DNA from: an uncultured Bacteroidaceae bacterium | Lineage (GTDB): Bacteria; Bacteroidota; Bacteroidia; Bacteroidales; Bacteroidaceae | DNA length: 64,000 nucleotides | Reading direction: 5' to 3' | Assembly: GCA_944321635.1 (NCBI GenBank) | Contig: CALULY010000003.1 | Span: 78,399 to 142,398, forward strand | Part shown: positions 52,496 to 62,050 of the stretch, in pieces | Position numbering within the stretch: the stretch's first letter is position 1 | How the letters are laid out: each line of letters begins with the position of its first letter | Notes under the pieces: generated by a model | The model's database searches: none | Seen by the model: only the letters and a program-made list of their open reading frames with translations | Told to the model about the DNA's origin: nothing | Made by a program: the position numbers and the translations under genes

Positions 52496-54211
52496 TTATT
52501 GAAGCCATTGCGCCACCTCATCAACTGTCGGGTTGGTAAGGCCCAATTTGTATTTCTTGTTAATCTCGCAGATTTCCTGGTGCAACTTTTGTGGTTTTGC
52601 ACCTTTCATCGCATCGAGGGTGTAGTAACCTGCTTTCTGCACGAGCGGGACAAATTGCTTGGGCACTCCTGCTTCCACGTATTTTGATTCATCATCACGG
52701 TCTTCTTTCTTCTCGGGACGCATCTGTGGGAAGAACAAAACCTCCTGGATGGTCGTTTGTCCAGTCATGAGCATCACGAGCCTGTCCATGCCTATGCCCA
52801 TGCCAGATGTCGGCGGCATACCATATTCGAGGGCGCGCACGAAGTCCACGTCTATGAACATCGCCTCGTCATCGCCCTTTTCACTCAGCCTCAGCTGCTC
52901 CTGGAATCGCTCAAGCTGGTCGATGGGGTCATTCAACTCGGAATAAGCATTGCACAATTCCTTGCCGTTGACCATGAGTTCGAACCTCTCCGTCAGTTCC
53001 GGATTGTCACGATGACGCTTGCAAAGCGGCGACATCTCGATTGGATAATCAGTTATGAACGTCGGCTGGATGTAGTTGCCCTCGCACTTCTCGCCGAAAA
53101 TCTCGTCGATGAGCTTGCCTTTGCCCATTGTCTCATCAACCTCGATGCCGAGTTGCTGGCAGACAGACCGCAACTGGGCTTCGTCCATGCCTGATATGTC
53201 TATGCCCGTGTGCTCCTTGATCGCGTCGATCATCGTGACACGCTTGAACGGGGCTTTGAACGAGATCACATTGTCCCCGACCTTCACCTCGGTAGTGCCG
53301 TTGACATCGAGGCATATCTTCTCAAGCATATTCTCGGTGAATTGCATCATCCAGTTGTAGTCCTTGTAGGAAACATAAATTTCCATGCACGTGAACTCCG
53401 GATTGTGCGTCCTGTCCATCCCTTCGTTGCGGAAGTTCTTGCTGAACTCATAAACGCCCTCGAATCCTCCTACGATAAGACGCTTCAGATAAAGCTCGTC
53501 CGCGATGCGGAGGTACAAGGGTATGTCCAAAGCATTGTGATGTGTGATGAACGGCCGCGCCGATGCGCCGCCCGGGATAGGTTGCAGGATGGGAGTTTCA
53601 ACCTCCATGTAACCTTTGGAGTCGAAATATTCACGCATCGAGGTGTAGACTTTGTTCCTCTTGATGAATATGTCTTTTATGCCATCATTGACCACGAGAT
53701 CCACATACCGGCGACGGTAGCGCAACTCGGGGTCATCAAATTTGTCGTATGCCACCCCGTCCTTGTACTTAACTATCGGCAATGGCTTGATGGACTTTGA
53801 AAGCAATTTCAATTCTTTGGCGTGGACACTGATTTCACCCATCTGTGTCCTGAACACGAATCCCTTTATTCCGACGAAATCGCCTATATCCAGCAGTTTC
53901 TTGAACACGACGTTGTACAAGTCTTTGTCCTCCCCCGGGCAGATGTCGTCTCGTGTGATGTAGACCTGTATCCTGCCTTTTGAGTCCTGCAACTCGATGA
54001 ACGATGCTTTGCCCATGACCCTGCGGCTCATCATGCGCCCGGCTATGCAGACTTCGCGCTCGGCTGTCTCGTCAAACTCCTCTTTTATTCCTGTCGAGAA
54101 TGCATTTGTGGGATATTCCTCCGCCGGGTATGGATTGATGCCCATGGCCTTCAACTCACCAAGGCTGTTGCGCCTCACGATTTCTTGCTCGCTCAGATTC
54201 AGTATGTTCAT
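52496..54211 (-). CDS. lysS: Lysine-tRNA ligase (class II)
   Basis: A 571-residue class II LysRS. The N-terminal OB-fold holds [20 protein letters not shown] near 62; the catalytic core has motif 1 around [20 protein letters not shown], motif 2 in [20 protein letters not shown], and motif 3 in [16 protein letters not shown] near 480. The C-terminal tail after about 510 is longer than in E. coli and is typical of this phylum. It is the first gene of lysS-gpsA-pgi. Confidence 0.97.
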   Translation of the reverse strand: MNILNLSEQEIVRRNSLGELKAMGINPYPAEEYPTNAFSTGIKEEFDETAEREVCIAGRMMSRRVMGKASFIELQDSKGRIQVYITRDDICPGEDKDLYNVVFKKLLDIGDFVGIKGFVFRTQMGEISVHAKELKLLSKSIKPLPIVKYKDGVAYDKFDDPELRYRRRYVDLVVNDGIKDIFIKRNKVYTSMREYFDSKGYMEVETPILQPIPGGASARPFITHHNALDIPLYLRIADELYLKRLIVGGFEGVYEFSKNFRNEGMDRTHNPEFTCMEIYVSYKDYNWMMQFTENMLEKICLDVNGTTEVKVGDNVISFKAPFKRVTMIDAIKEHTGIDISGMDEAQLRSVCQQLGIEVDETMGKGKLIDEIFGEKCEGNYIQPTFITDYPIEMSPLCKRHRDNPELTERFELMVNGKELCNAYSELNDPIDQLERFQEQLRLSEKGDDEAMFIDVDFVRALEYGMPPTSGMGIGMDRLVMLMTGQTTIQEVLFFPQMRPEKKEDRDDESKYVEAGVPKQFVPLVQKAGYYTLDAMKGAKPQKLHQEICEINKKYKLGLTNPTVDEVAQWLQ

Positions 54212-54245
54212 CGTCAAATCGTTTTTCTGTCAAATGTAATATGTG

Positions 54246-54253
54246 CAAAAGTA
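54246..54253 (-). promoter_or_regulatory. -7 promoter box of lysS
   Basis: TACTTTTG on the minus strand, 34 bases before the ATG. A second exact box, TACATTTG at 54231-54238, lies closer, so there may be two start sites. Confidence 0.45.
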
Positions 54254-54344
54254 ATAAATAAAATCAAACCCCCTATTCCACCAAATGAAAAAGGAGGCAT
54301 TGCGACCGACGCTGCAAAGCACGGCATGGCGACCGCATCAAGCA

Positions 54345-54833
54345 TCAACGGCGGCGATAGTTGACAAAGCGGTAATCGACACCGCACCTCTCATCATGCA
54401 TGACCTCCCCTGCATCGTCAATCACCCACACATCGGGGTCGATGGCCGGGAAGAATGTGTCCGCAGCATCAGACTTGCACAAGATCTCGGTTGCACAGAT
54501 CCTGTCGGCCATTCCTAACGCCTGACGGTAGACGCTCCCGCCGCCGATGACATAAACCTCGCGGCTGTCACCTGCATAGTGGGCCAGCGCGTCATCAAGC
54601 GACTTGAATGCCACAGCACCTGGGAAATCGTCACACGTCGTCGAGACCACCGCGTTTTCCCGATTGGGCAAAGCCCCCTTAGGCAGCGACTCAAATGTCT
54701 TGCGTCCCATGACGACGACATTGCCTGTCGTCAACGCCTTGAACCGCCTCAAATCTCCCGACAAATGGAACAGCAAGTCGTTGCCGCGCCCTATGGCCAT
54801 GTCGGTCGTATAAGCAACTATTATCGAAATCAT
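54345..54833 (-). CDS. folA: Dihydrofolate reductase
   Basis: A 162-residue DHFR that makes tetrahydrofolate with NADPH. ISIIVAYTTDMAIGRGNDLLFHLSGDLRRFKALTTG-type opening (short pieces: MAIGRGNDLLFHL, VVVMGRKTFESLP, EVYVIGGGSVYRQAL, TEILCKSDAADTFFPAID) covers the cofactor and folate sites. The catalytic acid expected in the L-x-x-D helix is present as SGDLRRFKALT. The GGAGGA site and the ATG at 54833 lie between thyA and folA. It works with ThyA to recycle dihydrofolate. Confidence 0.95.
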   Translation of the reverse strand: MISIIVAYTTDMAIGRGNDLLFHLSGDLRRFKALTTGNVVVMGRKTFESLPKGALPNRENAVVSTTCDDFPGAVAFKSLDDALAHYAGDSREVYVIGGGSVYRQALGMADRICATEILCKSDAADTFFPAIDPDVWVIDDAGEVMHDERCGVDYRFVNYRRR

Positions 54834-54854
54834 AACCAATCCTCCCCTACCACG

Positions 54855-55649
54855 TCAAACGGCCACAACGCCCGCGATGTGCGGGTGCGGGTCGTAACCG
54901 TCCAATGTGAAATCGTCGTAGGTGAATGCAAAGATGTCATCCACAGCAGGGTTCAGCCACATCGTCGGCAGCCGGCGCGGCTCGCGTTGCAACTGGATGC
55001 GTGCCTGCTCGATGTGATTGGCATAGATGTGCGCGTCGCCAAGCGTGTGGATGAACTCCCACGGCTCAAGGTGAGTGACTTGCGCCACCATCATCAGGAG
55101 CAGCGAATAGGAAGCTATGTTGAACGGCACTCCAAGGAAGATGTCCGCGCTGCGTTGGTAGAGCTGCAAGCTCAGTTTGCCATCGTTGACATAGAATTGG
55201 AACAGCAAGTGGCACGGCGGCAGATTCATCTTGTCGAGGTCGGCGACGTTCCACGCGCTCACAATCAAGCGGCGCGAGTCGGGATTGGTCTTGATCTGCT
55301 CGACGACCGTCCTTATCTGGTCGATGCTGCCCCCTTCATAATCCGGCCATGACCGCCACTGGTAGCCGTAGATGTGCCCCAGGTCGCCGTCAGGTCCTGC
55401 CCACTCGTTCCAAATCCTCACACCGTTGTCCTGCAAATATTTGACATTGGTGTCGCCGCGCAAAAACCACAACAGTTCGTGGATGACCGACTTGAGATGT
55501 ATCTTCTTTGTCGTCAGCAGCGGGAAACCGTCTTGCAGGTTGAACCTCATTTGATGTCCGAAGATGCTGTAAGTGCCTGTCCCCGTCCTGTCGCCCTTGT
55601 AAGAGCCGTGGTCAAGGACTTTGCGCATCAAGTCCAGGTATTCTTTCAT
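54855..55649 (-). CDS. thyA: Thymidylate synthase
   Basis: A 264-residue ThyA converting dUMP to dTMP while making dihydrofolate. The substrate loop is [20 protein letters not shown] near 17, the catalytic Cys is in [15 protein letters not shown] near 145, and the folate/dUMP region [20 protein letters not shown] follows near 165. It is full length and ends 22 bases before folA. Promoter box at 55691-55698. Confidence 0.97.
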   Translation of the reverse strand: MKEYLDLMRKVLDHGSYKGDRTGTGTYSIFGHQMRFNLQDGFPLLTTKKIHLKSVIHELLWFLRGDTNVKYLQDNGVRIWNEWAGPDGDLGHIYGYQWRSWPDYEGGSIDQIRTVVEQIKTNPDSRRLIVSAWNVADLDKMNLPPCHLLFQFYVNDGKLSLQLYQRSADIFLGVPFNIASYSLLLMMVAQVTHLEPWEFIHTLGDAHIYANHIEQARIQLQREPRRLPTMWLNPAVDDIFAFTYDDFTLDGYDPHPHIAGVVAV

Positions 55650-55690
55650 TTCAAATGCAAATGTTTAGGGCAGCAGATGGCTGCCAGCCG

Positions 55691-55698
55691 CAAATATA
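55691..55698 (-). promoter_or_regulatory. -7 promoter box of thyA-folA
   Basis: TATATTTG on the minus strand, an exact TAnnTTTG match 42 bases before the ATG. Confidence 0.55.
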
Positions 55699-55802
55699 GT
55701 GAAAGGCGAGCGCAGAACGGGCAGGAAAGCACGCTTTCATGCACGATATGCCGAGCCGCATCCTATATTCGCCGCAAGCAAACAGCCTGACAACACCAAC
55801 AG

Positions 55803-55835
55803 AAATCCCCGCCCTTTCTGACGAATGGACGGGGA
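55803..55835 (-). terminator. Terminator of rpsP
   Basis: On the minus strand CCCCGTCC and GGGCGGGG pair (one G-U) around a 12-base loop and are followed by ATTTCT; moderate T-run. Confidence 0.6.
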
Positions 55836-55861
55836 CTTGCAAGTTGAGCCAAACAGTATTC

Positions 55862-56410
55862 TTATTCAGCGGCCGGTGCTTCTGCCACACCTTCGGCAGG
55901 TGCTGCTTCAGCTTCAGCAGATGCTGCTGCCTCGGCTGCGGCTGCTGCCAACGCGGCTTTCTTCTCAGCGATGGCTTTCGCCTTTTCTTCGTTGAATTTC
56001 CTTTCTGCTTCAAGGCGTTGGCTTGCTGCTGCTTTCGCTTTGTCTGCGAGAGCTTTCTTCAGGTTGTCCAAACCTTTCTGCCTGTCGTTCTTCCATGCGT
56101 TGAACTTTGCCTCGGCTTCCGCTTCACCGAACGCACCCTTTTTCACGCCGCCAAGGAGGTGTTTCTTCATGTACACGCCCTCCTTTGACAAGATGCTGCG
56201 TGCAGTGTCCGAAGGCTGTGCGCCGACCATCACCCAGTAAAGGGCCCTGTCAAAGTTCAAGTTCACAGTAGAAGGATTCGTGTTGGGATTGTACGTGCCA
56301 ATCTTCTCGACGAATCTGCCATCACGTGGTGCCCTACTGTCTGCAACTACAATGTGGTAAAAGGCGTAGCCCTTACGTCCATGTCTTTGCAATCTGATTC
56401 TTGTTGCCAT
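55862..56410 (-). CDS. rpsP: 30S ribosomal protein S16
   Basis: A 182-residue S16. The core domain (1-85) is standard: [40 protein letters not shown] and [20 protein letters not shown]. After it comes a long, highly charged, mostly helical tail of Ala, Glu and Lys ending in an acidic [16 protein letters not shown] run. Such extensions are usual in Bacteroidota S16 and missing in E. coli. It is a single gene with a weak -7 box (TAATTTCG at 56467-56474). Confidence 0.96.
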   Translation of the reverse strand: MATRIRLQRHGRKGYAFYHIVVADSRAPRDGRFVEKIGTYNPNTNPSTVNLNFDRALYWVMVGAQPSDTARSILSKEGVYMKKHLLGGVKKGAFGEAEAEAKFNAWKNDRQKGLDNLKKALADKAKAAASQRLEAERKFNEEKAKAIAEKKAALAAAAAEAAASAEAEAAPAEGVAEAPAAE

Positions 56411-56713
56411 TGTCTGTTTTAGTTTAATGAATGATTAGAACAAATCGATAACTCGTATCGACGGCGCGAAATTAGTGCTTTGATGCCAAATATGCAAACC
56501 TGCACACGTTTTTGACCTGCCATTGGGAGCTACCGGCACCGGCATACGACGGATTGGGTGAAAACATTCTATGCTCTTGGCAAAAACATTAAATGATTTT
56601 GGAGATAGCATCCTATGTTTTTGGCAATAGCATTGCATGATTTCGCCAATGGCATCTGATGCCATCATGCAGAAGGTCGGACATCCCAGGCACGACCTCA
56701 GATGCAAGCACGA
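56411..56713. repeat. Family B array, five clear dyads at exactly 22 bp
   Basis: Between rpsP and the GEVED gene. Dyads: CATTCTATG 56565, CATTAAATG 56587, CATCCTATG 56609, CATTGCATG 56631, CATCTGATG 56653; every gap is 22 bp. Decayed copies continue leftwards in phase at 56543 (CATACGACG) and 56521 (CATTGGGAG). The dyads are separated by near-mirror TTTTGGCAAAA-type stretches. No coding region is seen. Confidence 0.9.
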
Positions 56714-56752
56714 GAAAAGGGGTCTCGACAGCCCTAAGGCTTCGAGACCCCT
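56714..56752 (-). terminator. Terminator of the GEVED-GH29 operon
   Basis: On the minus strand AAGGGGTCTCGA and TCGAGACCCCTT form a 12-bp stem, followed by TTCTC. Confidence 0.8.
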
Positions 56753-56788
56753 TGATGCGCGTCCTTGCCTGGCTTATGCCAGCATGGC

Positions 56789-59700
56789 TTATTTCACAGA
56801 GACCTTGACGACCTCAACATTGTCATCAGTTGACATCCTGACGATGTAAATGCCTGCCGCGACATTGACATCTGCATTGTCATGGACTGTGACTGCGTTG
56901 TTGACGATGATGCCAGTGCCGGCATCGATTATGTCAACCGTCGCATCGCCATCTGTCACCAAGTGGATGACACCATTGCCACCAACCGCGTAGGAGGTTG
57001 CGGCCGATGCCGTCTCTACACCAACGCCGGCATCGACGTTGAGCGTGAAATCAACTATGCCGCCGCCATTGTCGAGGATGGAGTTGCCACTGTCAAAACG
57101 TCCGCAAGGGTCGGTGCTGTCCCAATCGAGTTTGAATCGTATGCGGTACTCACCAGACGCATCGGACGGCACGGTGAATGTGCCGAGCGAGGCACTGCCA
57201 TCATTGCCGGCAGCATCACCGGCGGAATTAACGCCATCGACGTAGTTGAACGAGACAAGCTCATCCCATCCGTCCTCGGCATTGCCAACGTCAAACGAGT
57301 AGCTGCGATCCCAATCGACAAACACGTATTTATGCATCCAAGATGCGTTGAACCTGAGCACCGGCGTGAGCACATTCCCTGGCGAGCAGTTAAGCACCTG
57401 GTCGGTGTGATTCTCGTAGACACATCGGTGAGGATCCTGCGACAAGCCTGTGATGCTTATAGATTGCGGTTCTCCGTCGTAGGTTGCCCCAGAAATGCTT
57501 ACTTCGGTCAAGTAACGGTTATCGTTGCCAAGGCTTGCAGGACGGTCTGCCCTCGTCAAGGTCTCGGTGGGTTCACAGTAACCCATTTCACGAGTGCTGA
57601 CAATCACCCGTGCGCCGTTGGCGGGAACTTCAAATTCGCCAGCATAGACATCAGTCTCCGTCTCCTCCATCTCGACGACAAGACCATTGACAGTCACGTT
57701 GTCAAACAGGAATACCTCGTCGGTCATGGCGACCGTTATGCCCAGTGTCTCACCGGGAGTCACGTTGTCGCCGTTCTCGACGGGCTGACCTTGCTGGTCT
57801 GTTATCGTGACCTCGCATCCCTCGTCTTGGGAGACGAAGAGCACTGGATTGGCTGTCGGAGGCACTGAGGAGTTAATCCTGAACGTGAACAATGTTCCAC
57901 GTCTGCGGGCTTGGCAAGGACCGCCGCCCATATTGTTGTGTGCCGGAGCCTCACCTGAACAGAGTCTCATGCCAAAGCATCCGATAGCCACGTCGTCAGG
58001 AACGGTTATTTCGGTCAACAGGTTGTTGACTGGAGTGCCAACAGGATTGTTGAACAGCTCATAAGCCTCTGTAACAGTGTCCCATTCACCATCCATATTC
58101 CAATCGACATACGCAATGCCTTGCGACCATTGGGAGTGCTCACCACCGGAAACATAGAGTTGAATGACATCACCCGGGCACACTTCAGCAATGCAGGTCT
58201 CTGAGAGGTCGCTGATCGATGCTACCTTTTCAAAGGTGAATGCCGGTATGCCGTTCACACTGAGCGAACCACTCGTGATGCCATAGTGGTCTCCGTCGCT
58301 ATTGTTCGGCGTGGAGCCGTCGCAGTAGTCAGGGAATTTGGCCTCGACCTTCATCGTGAGTTCCAAGTCCTCGGCAAGCCCTGTCAACGGGTATGGGTTG
58401 TTAGATGTCATTGTCGCGCCGTAGGGCATACCATCCTTCAACCATTGCACAAACTGGTAGCCGTCGGCAGGCACACACGTTATGTCTACATTGGTGCCGG
58501 CTGCGAACTTGCCGTCCTCGCCCGGCTCGGGAGAGAATCGCACCGTCGCCGCACCAGGTATGCTCGGTTGCACGTCTATCGAGAATCTCTCGTCGTCACC
58601 AGGAGCGACATTGACCATCAAGTCATAGACTGAGCCGTTGCCCACGTCACCACACGACGCAGAGGCAGAGAGGTCGGCATCTGTCATTATGAGACGCAAA
58701 TAGATCTCGCCATTAACTGCGTCTGCCGGGACTGACACCGAGAATTGGTGCGTGTCCGAGGTAATATCATATTCGCCCACAAACTCATCTTCGCTGAACT
58801 CATGGTCACTGTCCCAGTCAGCCCAAAGCCCGACATTTGCCGTTGCAAGGCTGGCAGACGAGACAGCCTTGGTGCCATCGAGGGTGAACGTCGTGCCGCG
58901 CTTGACATTCACTCCGCCAAGGATGGAGAGACGTTGCACGTTGGATGATATTTCGTCTACCGGCGTGTCTTCATCACCTACATAATACAATGGTGACTGG
59001 CTGTCCGGCGTGATCGACAACTGACCGAAATAGTACTTGACAGGCATCTCCGACTCGGGCGTGCAGTATGGCACAGACTCAAACACCGCAACGAGGGTGA
59101 CGTTGTAATCTGGCTCAAACTCATAAAGTGCTTCCGCGCTCAGCAGGCTTCCTGTCTCCTGGCTGAACCACCCGCTGAACTGGTATCCAGCGTTCGGCGT
59201 AGCCATGACAGTGAGCGTTGTCCCTGCATTGACCATGACTTGAGTGCCGTCCATGCCTACAAACCTGATTGAACCCCAATCAACCTGTTCGCTGCGGCCA
59301 GTGATCTTGACGATGGGACGGTCAGAATATTCGAGGACTTGCAGCGGCACATCCACGGCGAAACCGTCAACGACATCGCCGCAACTTGCGTATGCATCAT
59401 CAGCCACAGCCTCATCCGATGCGTCTGTGAGTTTTATCCTCAACATACCGGATGAGACGGGAGCGTCCTCAGGCACGGTGACGGTGGCTGTATAGACAAC
59501 CTCGTCACCAGATGCAACGCCTGTGACGCGGCCGAGGTACTCGCCATCGGAGACAAACTCCATGTCCTCGTTGAAATCAGCAAAGACATCAGCGACCCAT
59601 GGCTCGTTGTTGCCGGAAGCATCTTTCTGCGTGAATTCGAGAGTGAACTCCGCTCCGGGAACAACGACTATTGATGAAGTCTCGTGCGTCACATAGACTG

Positions 59701-60403
59701 TCTCACGGCCATCATACTCAATCGCCACATCGCCCGATGCCCCTGACGTGACAATGCTCGACAGGTATCGACCGCCCGTGACATCGCCGCCGACGTTGCA
59801 ATAACTGCCCACGGAACGCGATTCGCTCGATGAATTTACAATTATCTCATCGATGTAGATGTCTATGTCCGACGAGAGACGGCCTACGGACGAGTCGAGG
59901 TCAGGATAGAGCACAAGCCTGTCAATCGTGTAGTTCCCGCCCTTGACAGCAAAGACGGCATCACTCCAAGCCCCAGCCCTCGACTCGGACGTGGAGAGAG
60001 CTTGGAACTGGAACGTGTCATGCTCGGTGTCCAACCCACGGAGCAACAGGCGGCTCGACACGGGTTTGTGGACGAAGACATGGACATACTGCGTCTCGGT
60101 CGTCAACTGGAACGGGGTCGCAAGTTTGATTTCGACTCCGTTTCTGTCGCCCGCATAGTAGGGACGGACATAGTACAACACCTTGGATGTCGGGTTGAAG
60201 TTGTCGCAATACGGGTTGTCAACGACCATTGCCTCGTTTGAGCAGTCCCCGGTGTTGAACGGTGATTGCTCCCACGTATCGACAAACTTCGTCCCGGCCG
60301 TCATCCCGCTCTCAAAATCCGCGAGAGTTGACTGCGCATCAATCTGGAGCGGCAACAGCAACAATGACGCGAGGGCGACACTGAGTTTATGTTTATTTTT
60401 CAT
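56789..60403 (-). CDS. Large secreted protein with GEVED domains and C-terminal sorting-like domain
   Basis: A 1204-residue exported protein. The signal peptide is MKNKHKLSVALASLLLLPLQ, cleaved after IDAQ. A carbohydrate-binding-like domain (about 25-195, FESGMTAGTKFVDTWEQSPF) is followed by at least four GEVED-type beta domains with calcium-like WADWDSDHEFSEDE, DFNEDMEFVSDGEYLG, VDWNMDGEWDTVTEAYEL and VDWDRSYSFDVGNAEDG loops, and two fibronectin-like or repeat-type domains with GYQFSGWFSQETG and GYQFVQWLKDG. The C-terminal 70 residues resemble a type IX or Por-type sorting domain (AAGIYIVRMSTDDNVEVVKV). It is probably surface-bound and glycan-binding; the ligand is unknown. It follows the GH29 gene by 19 bases. 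Confidence 0.85.
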   Translation of the reverse strand: MKNKHKLSVALASLLLLPLQIDAQSTLADFESGMTAGTKFVDTWEQSPFNTGDCSNEAMVVDNPYCDNFNPTSKVLYYVRPYYAGDRNGVEIKLATPFQLTTETQYVHVFVHKPVSSRLLLRGLDTEHDTFQFQALSTSESRAGAWSDAVFAVKGGNYTIDRLVLYPDLDSSVGRLSSDIDIYIDEIIVNSSSESRSVGSYCNVGGDVTGGRYLSSIVTSGASGDVAIEYDGRETVYVTHETSSIVVVPGAEFTLEFTQKDASGNNEPWVADVFADFNEDMEFVSDGEYLGRVTGVASGDEVVYTATVTVPEDAPVSSGMLRIKLTDASDEAVADDAYASCGDVVDGFAVDVPLQVLEYSDRPIVKITGRSEQVDWGSIRFVGMDGTQVMVNAGTTLTVMATPNAGYQFSGWFSQETGSLLSAEALYEFEPDYNVTLVAVFESVPYCTPESEMPVKYYFGQLSITPDSQSPLYYVGDEDTPVDEISSNVQRLSILGGVNVKRGTTFTLDGTKAVSSASLATANVGLWADWDSDHEFSEDEFVGEYDITSDTHQFSVSVPADAVNGEIYLRLIMTDADLSASASCGDVGNGSVYDLMVNVAPGDDERFSIDVQPSIPGAATVRFSPEPGEDGKFAAGTNVDITCVPADGYQFVQWLKDGMPYGATMTSNNPYPLTGLAEDLELTMKVEAKFPDYCDGSTPNNSDGDHYGITSGSLSVNGIPAFTFEKVASISDLSETCIAEVCPGDVIQLYVSGGEHSQWSQGIAYVDWNMDGEWDTVTEAYELFNNPVGTPVNNLLTEITVPDDVAIGCFGMRLCSGEAPAHNNMGGGPCQARRRGTLFTFRINSSVPPTANPVLFVSQDEGCEVTITDQQGQPVENGDNVTPGETLGITVAMTDEVFLFDNVTVNGLVVEMEETETDVYAGEFEVPANGARVIVSTREMGYCEPTETLTRADRPASLGNDNRYLTEVSISGATYDGEPQSISITGLSQDPHRCVYENHTDQVLNCSPGNVLTPVLRFNASWMHKYVFVDWDRSYSFDVGNAEDGWDELVSFNYVDGVNSAGDAAGNDGSASLGTFTVPSDASGEYRIRFKLDWDSTDPCGRFDSGNSILDNGGGIVDFTLNVDAGVGVETASAATSYAVGGNGVIHLVTDGDATVDIIDAGTGIIVNNAVTVHDNADVNVAAGIYIVRMSTDDNVEVVKVSVK

Positions 60404-60422
60404 AATCTATCTTGTTTCATTA

Positions 60423-61910
60423 TTAATATACTGATATTCTGCTGATGAGCGGGCAGACCTTGCTGTCCGTTATCTCCACCCTGACCTTAGAAGCCGAGAC
60501 AGGTGACGAAAGGCGCACGATGCGTTTGTGACCGATGGTCGTGGTCTCTTCGGTCGAGGAAGCCTCGTTCCAGAGGCCATTATTATATGTATAGATCTTG
60601 AATCCCTTGACACGTTGTCCGAGGCGGATATATTCACCGAGGCGGACATATTCCACAGTCTGCGTGCCTCCCAAGTCTATGTCCACGTAACCGGTTGTCT
60701 GGCCGTCCTCAAGAGCCCAATAGGTCTCATCATCGTCATCATTGACGTTGGATGCGGCGAACTTGCCACGCACGGAACTCGACCTCTCGGCCGAACCCAC
60801 CGCATCCTTGTCCAAAGCCAGGTCAGTGCCGAAAGCGTCGTCAAGCAATGCCTTGAACTCGTGCATACGCTGCACCGTCGCGTCCGAAAGGCGGCCGTCT
60901 TTGCCCGGAGGGAAGTTGAGGATCAGATTGGAGTTGCGTCCGACCGATGTCAAGTAGATGTTGAACAGTTGCTGCGCCGTCTTCAGTTGCGAATCAGACG
61001 TATTGCTCGCAAACCACCCCGGACCGTTCTTGGCATCGCACTCGCTGGGGAGCCAGCGCCAACCGTCCTCATGGCCATACGGGTTGTCACCGCTGTCAGA
61101 GGAACTGGTGTTGTAGTTGTAGATGCTCCACGAAGTCTCTCCGGCCCAGCCTTCCTCGTTGCCTACCCATTGGCAATCCTGCTCCCACCCCCAGATGGCG
61201 CAGTTGGGCTGCAACTCTCTTATCATTTTGAACGTGGTGTTGAAGTCATAGTAAGTGCTTGCGTCTATGCTGCGCGTCTCCCTTGCGCCGCCATAGTAGC
61301 CGTCACCGCCATTTGCACCGTCAAACCACATCTCGAACAGTTCACCGTAGTTGGTGCACAACTCACGGATCTGGTTGCGGAACGTCTCGACATAGCCGGC
61401 ACGGCCGTACTCCGCATTGTTCCTGTCCCACGGCGAGATGTAGGCACCAAACTTCAGTCCCTGCCGCTTGCATTCAGCCGACAGCAAAGCCGGGATGTCC
61501 ACGTGGCCGTTGATGGTCGTGTTGTTCTTGGTCGAGTGTTCTGTCGTCTCCGTAAACCAAGTGCAGAAGCCGTCATGGTGCTTGCACGTGATGATTATGC
61601 CCTTGCATCCGATGTTCTTCAGCTCAGTCACCCACTGCTCTACATCGAGCGGCTGCGTCGGGTTGAACGTGTTGATGGCCTCGTCCCCGTAGCCCCACTC
61701 CTTGTTGGTGTAGGTGTTGATGCCGTAATGGATGAAAGCATAAAACTCCATGTCGTGCCAAGCGAGCTGCACCTCAGAAGGAACCGGGAACACCGGCTGG
61801 GGAATGTTCTCAGGCGTTGCCATGTCACAGAACTGGGAAGTCTGCGCCGACACCCCGATGGAACACACCAGCGTCGGCATTAATAAGAATAAACTCCTGA
61901 TTCTACTCAT
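60423..61910 (-). CDS. Alpha-L-fucosidase, glycoside hydrolase family 29
   Basis: A 495-residue exported GH29 enzyme with signal peptide MSRIRSLFLLMPTLVCSIGV. The catalytic domain shows MEFYAFIHYGINTYTNKEWG, IGCKGIIITCKHHDGFCTWF and the nucleophile Asp197 in FEMWFDGANGGDGYYG. The C-terminal 120 residues form an F5/8 type C (discoidin) sugar-binding domain with TTGYVDIDLGGTQTVEYVRL. It removes fucose from host mucins or other glycans. It is cotranscribed with the GEVED protein gene, so the pair is likely a small glycan-use unit. It has a good promoter at 62021-62050. Confidence 0.93.
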   Translation of the reverse strand: MSRIRSLFLLMPTLVCSIGVSAQTSQFCDMATPENIPQPVFPVPSEVQLAWHDMEFYAFIHYGINTYTNKEWGYGDEAINTFNPTQPLDVEQWVTELKNIGCKGIIITCKHHDGFCTWFTETTEHSTKNNTTINGHVDIPALLSAECKRQGLKFGAYISPWDRNNAEYGRAGYVETFRNQIRELCTNYGELFEMWFDGANGGDGYYGGARETRSIDASTYYDFNTTFKMIRELQPNCAIWGWEQDCQWVGNEEGWAGETSWSIYNYNTSSSDSGDNPYGHEDGWRWLPSECDAKNGPGWFASNTSDSQLKTAQQLFNIYLTSVGRNSNLILNFPPGKDGRLSDATVQRMHEFKALLDDAFGTDLALDKDAVGSAERSSSVRGKFAASNVNDDDDETYWALEDGQTTGYVDIDLGGTQTVEYVRLGEYIRLGQRVKGFKIYTYNNGLWNEASSTEETTTIGHKRIVRLSSPVSASKVRVEITDSKVCPLISRISVY

Positions 61911-62020
61911 TTTTTAATTTATTAGTTTGTATTTGATGGATGAATAAATGAATTTACAAACACATAATGACAGATTTAACAGAAATAAAGCAAAAACCCA
62001 TCCCGCAAGTCATCGTTGCG

Positions 62021-62050
62021 CAAATTTAACAAGATTCGCTTTCCCAACAA
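62021..62050 (-). promoter_or_regulatory. Promoter of the GH29-GEVED operon
   Basis: On the minus strand TTG (62048-62050), 19 bases, then TAAATTTG (62021-62028). The leader is about 105 bases. Confidence 0.7.

Noticed and set aside
55862-56110. Low-complexity Ala/Glu tail of S16 as a sign of a frameshift
   Set aside because: The tail stays in frame, is helical and charged, and long S16 tails of this kind are normal in Bacteroidota.
56521-56661. Short regular repeats that could be mistaken for a CRISPR array
   Set aside because: The 22-bp units are degenerate and contiguous; there are no constant repeats separated by unique spacers, no leader and no cas gene.
60528-61883. 451-codon open frame opposite the GH29 gene
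   Set aside because: A mirror frame of a clear fucosidase; the translated sequence resembles no protein and lacks a ribosome site.
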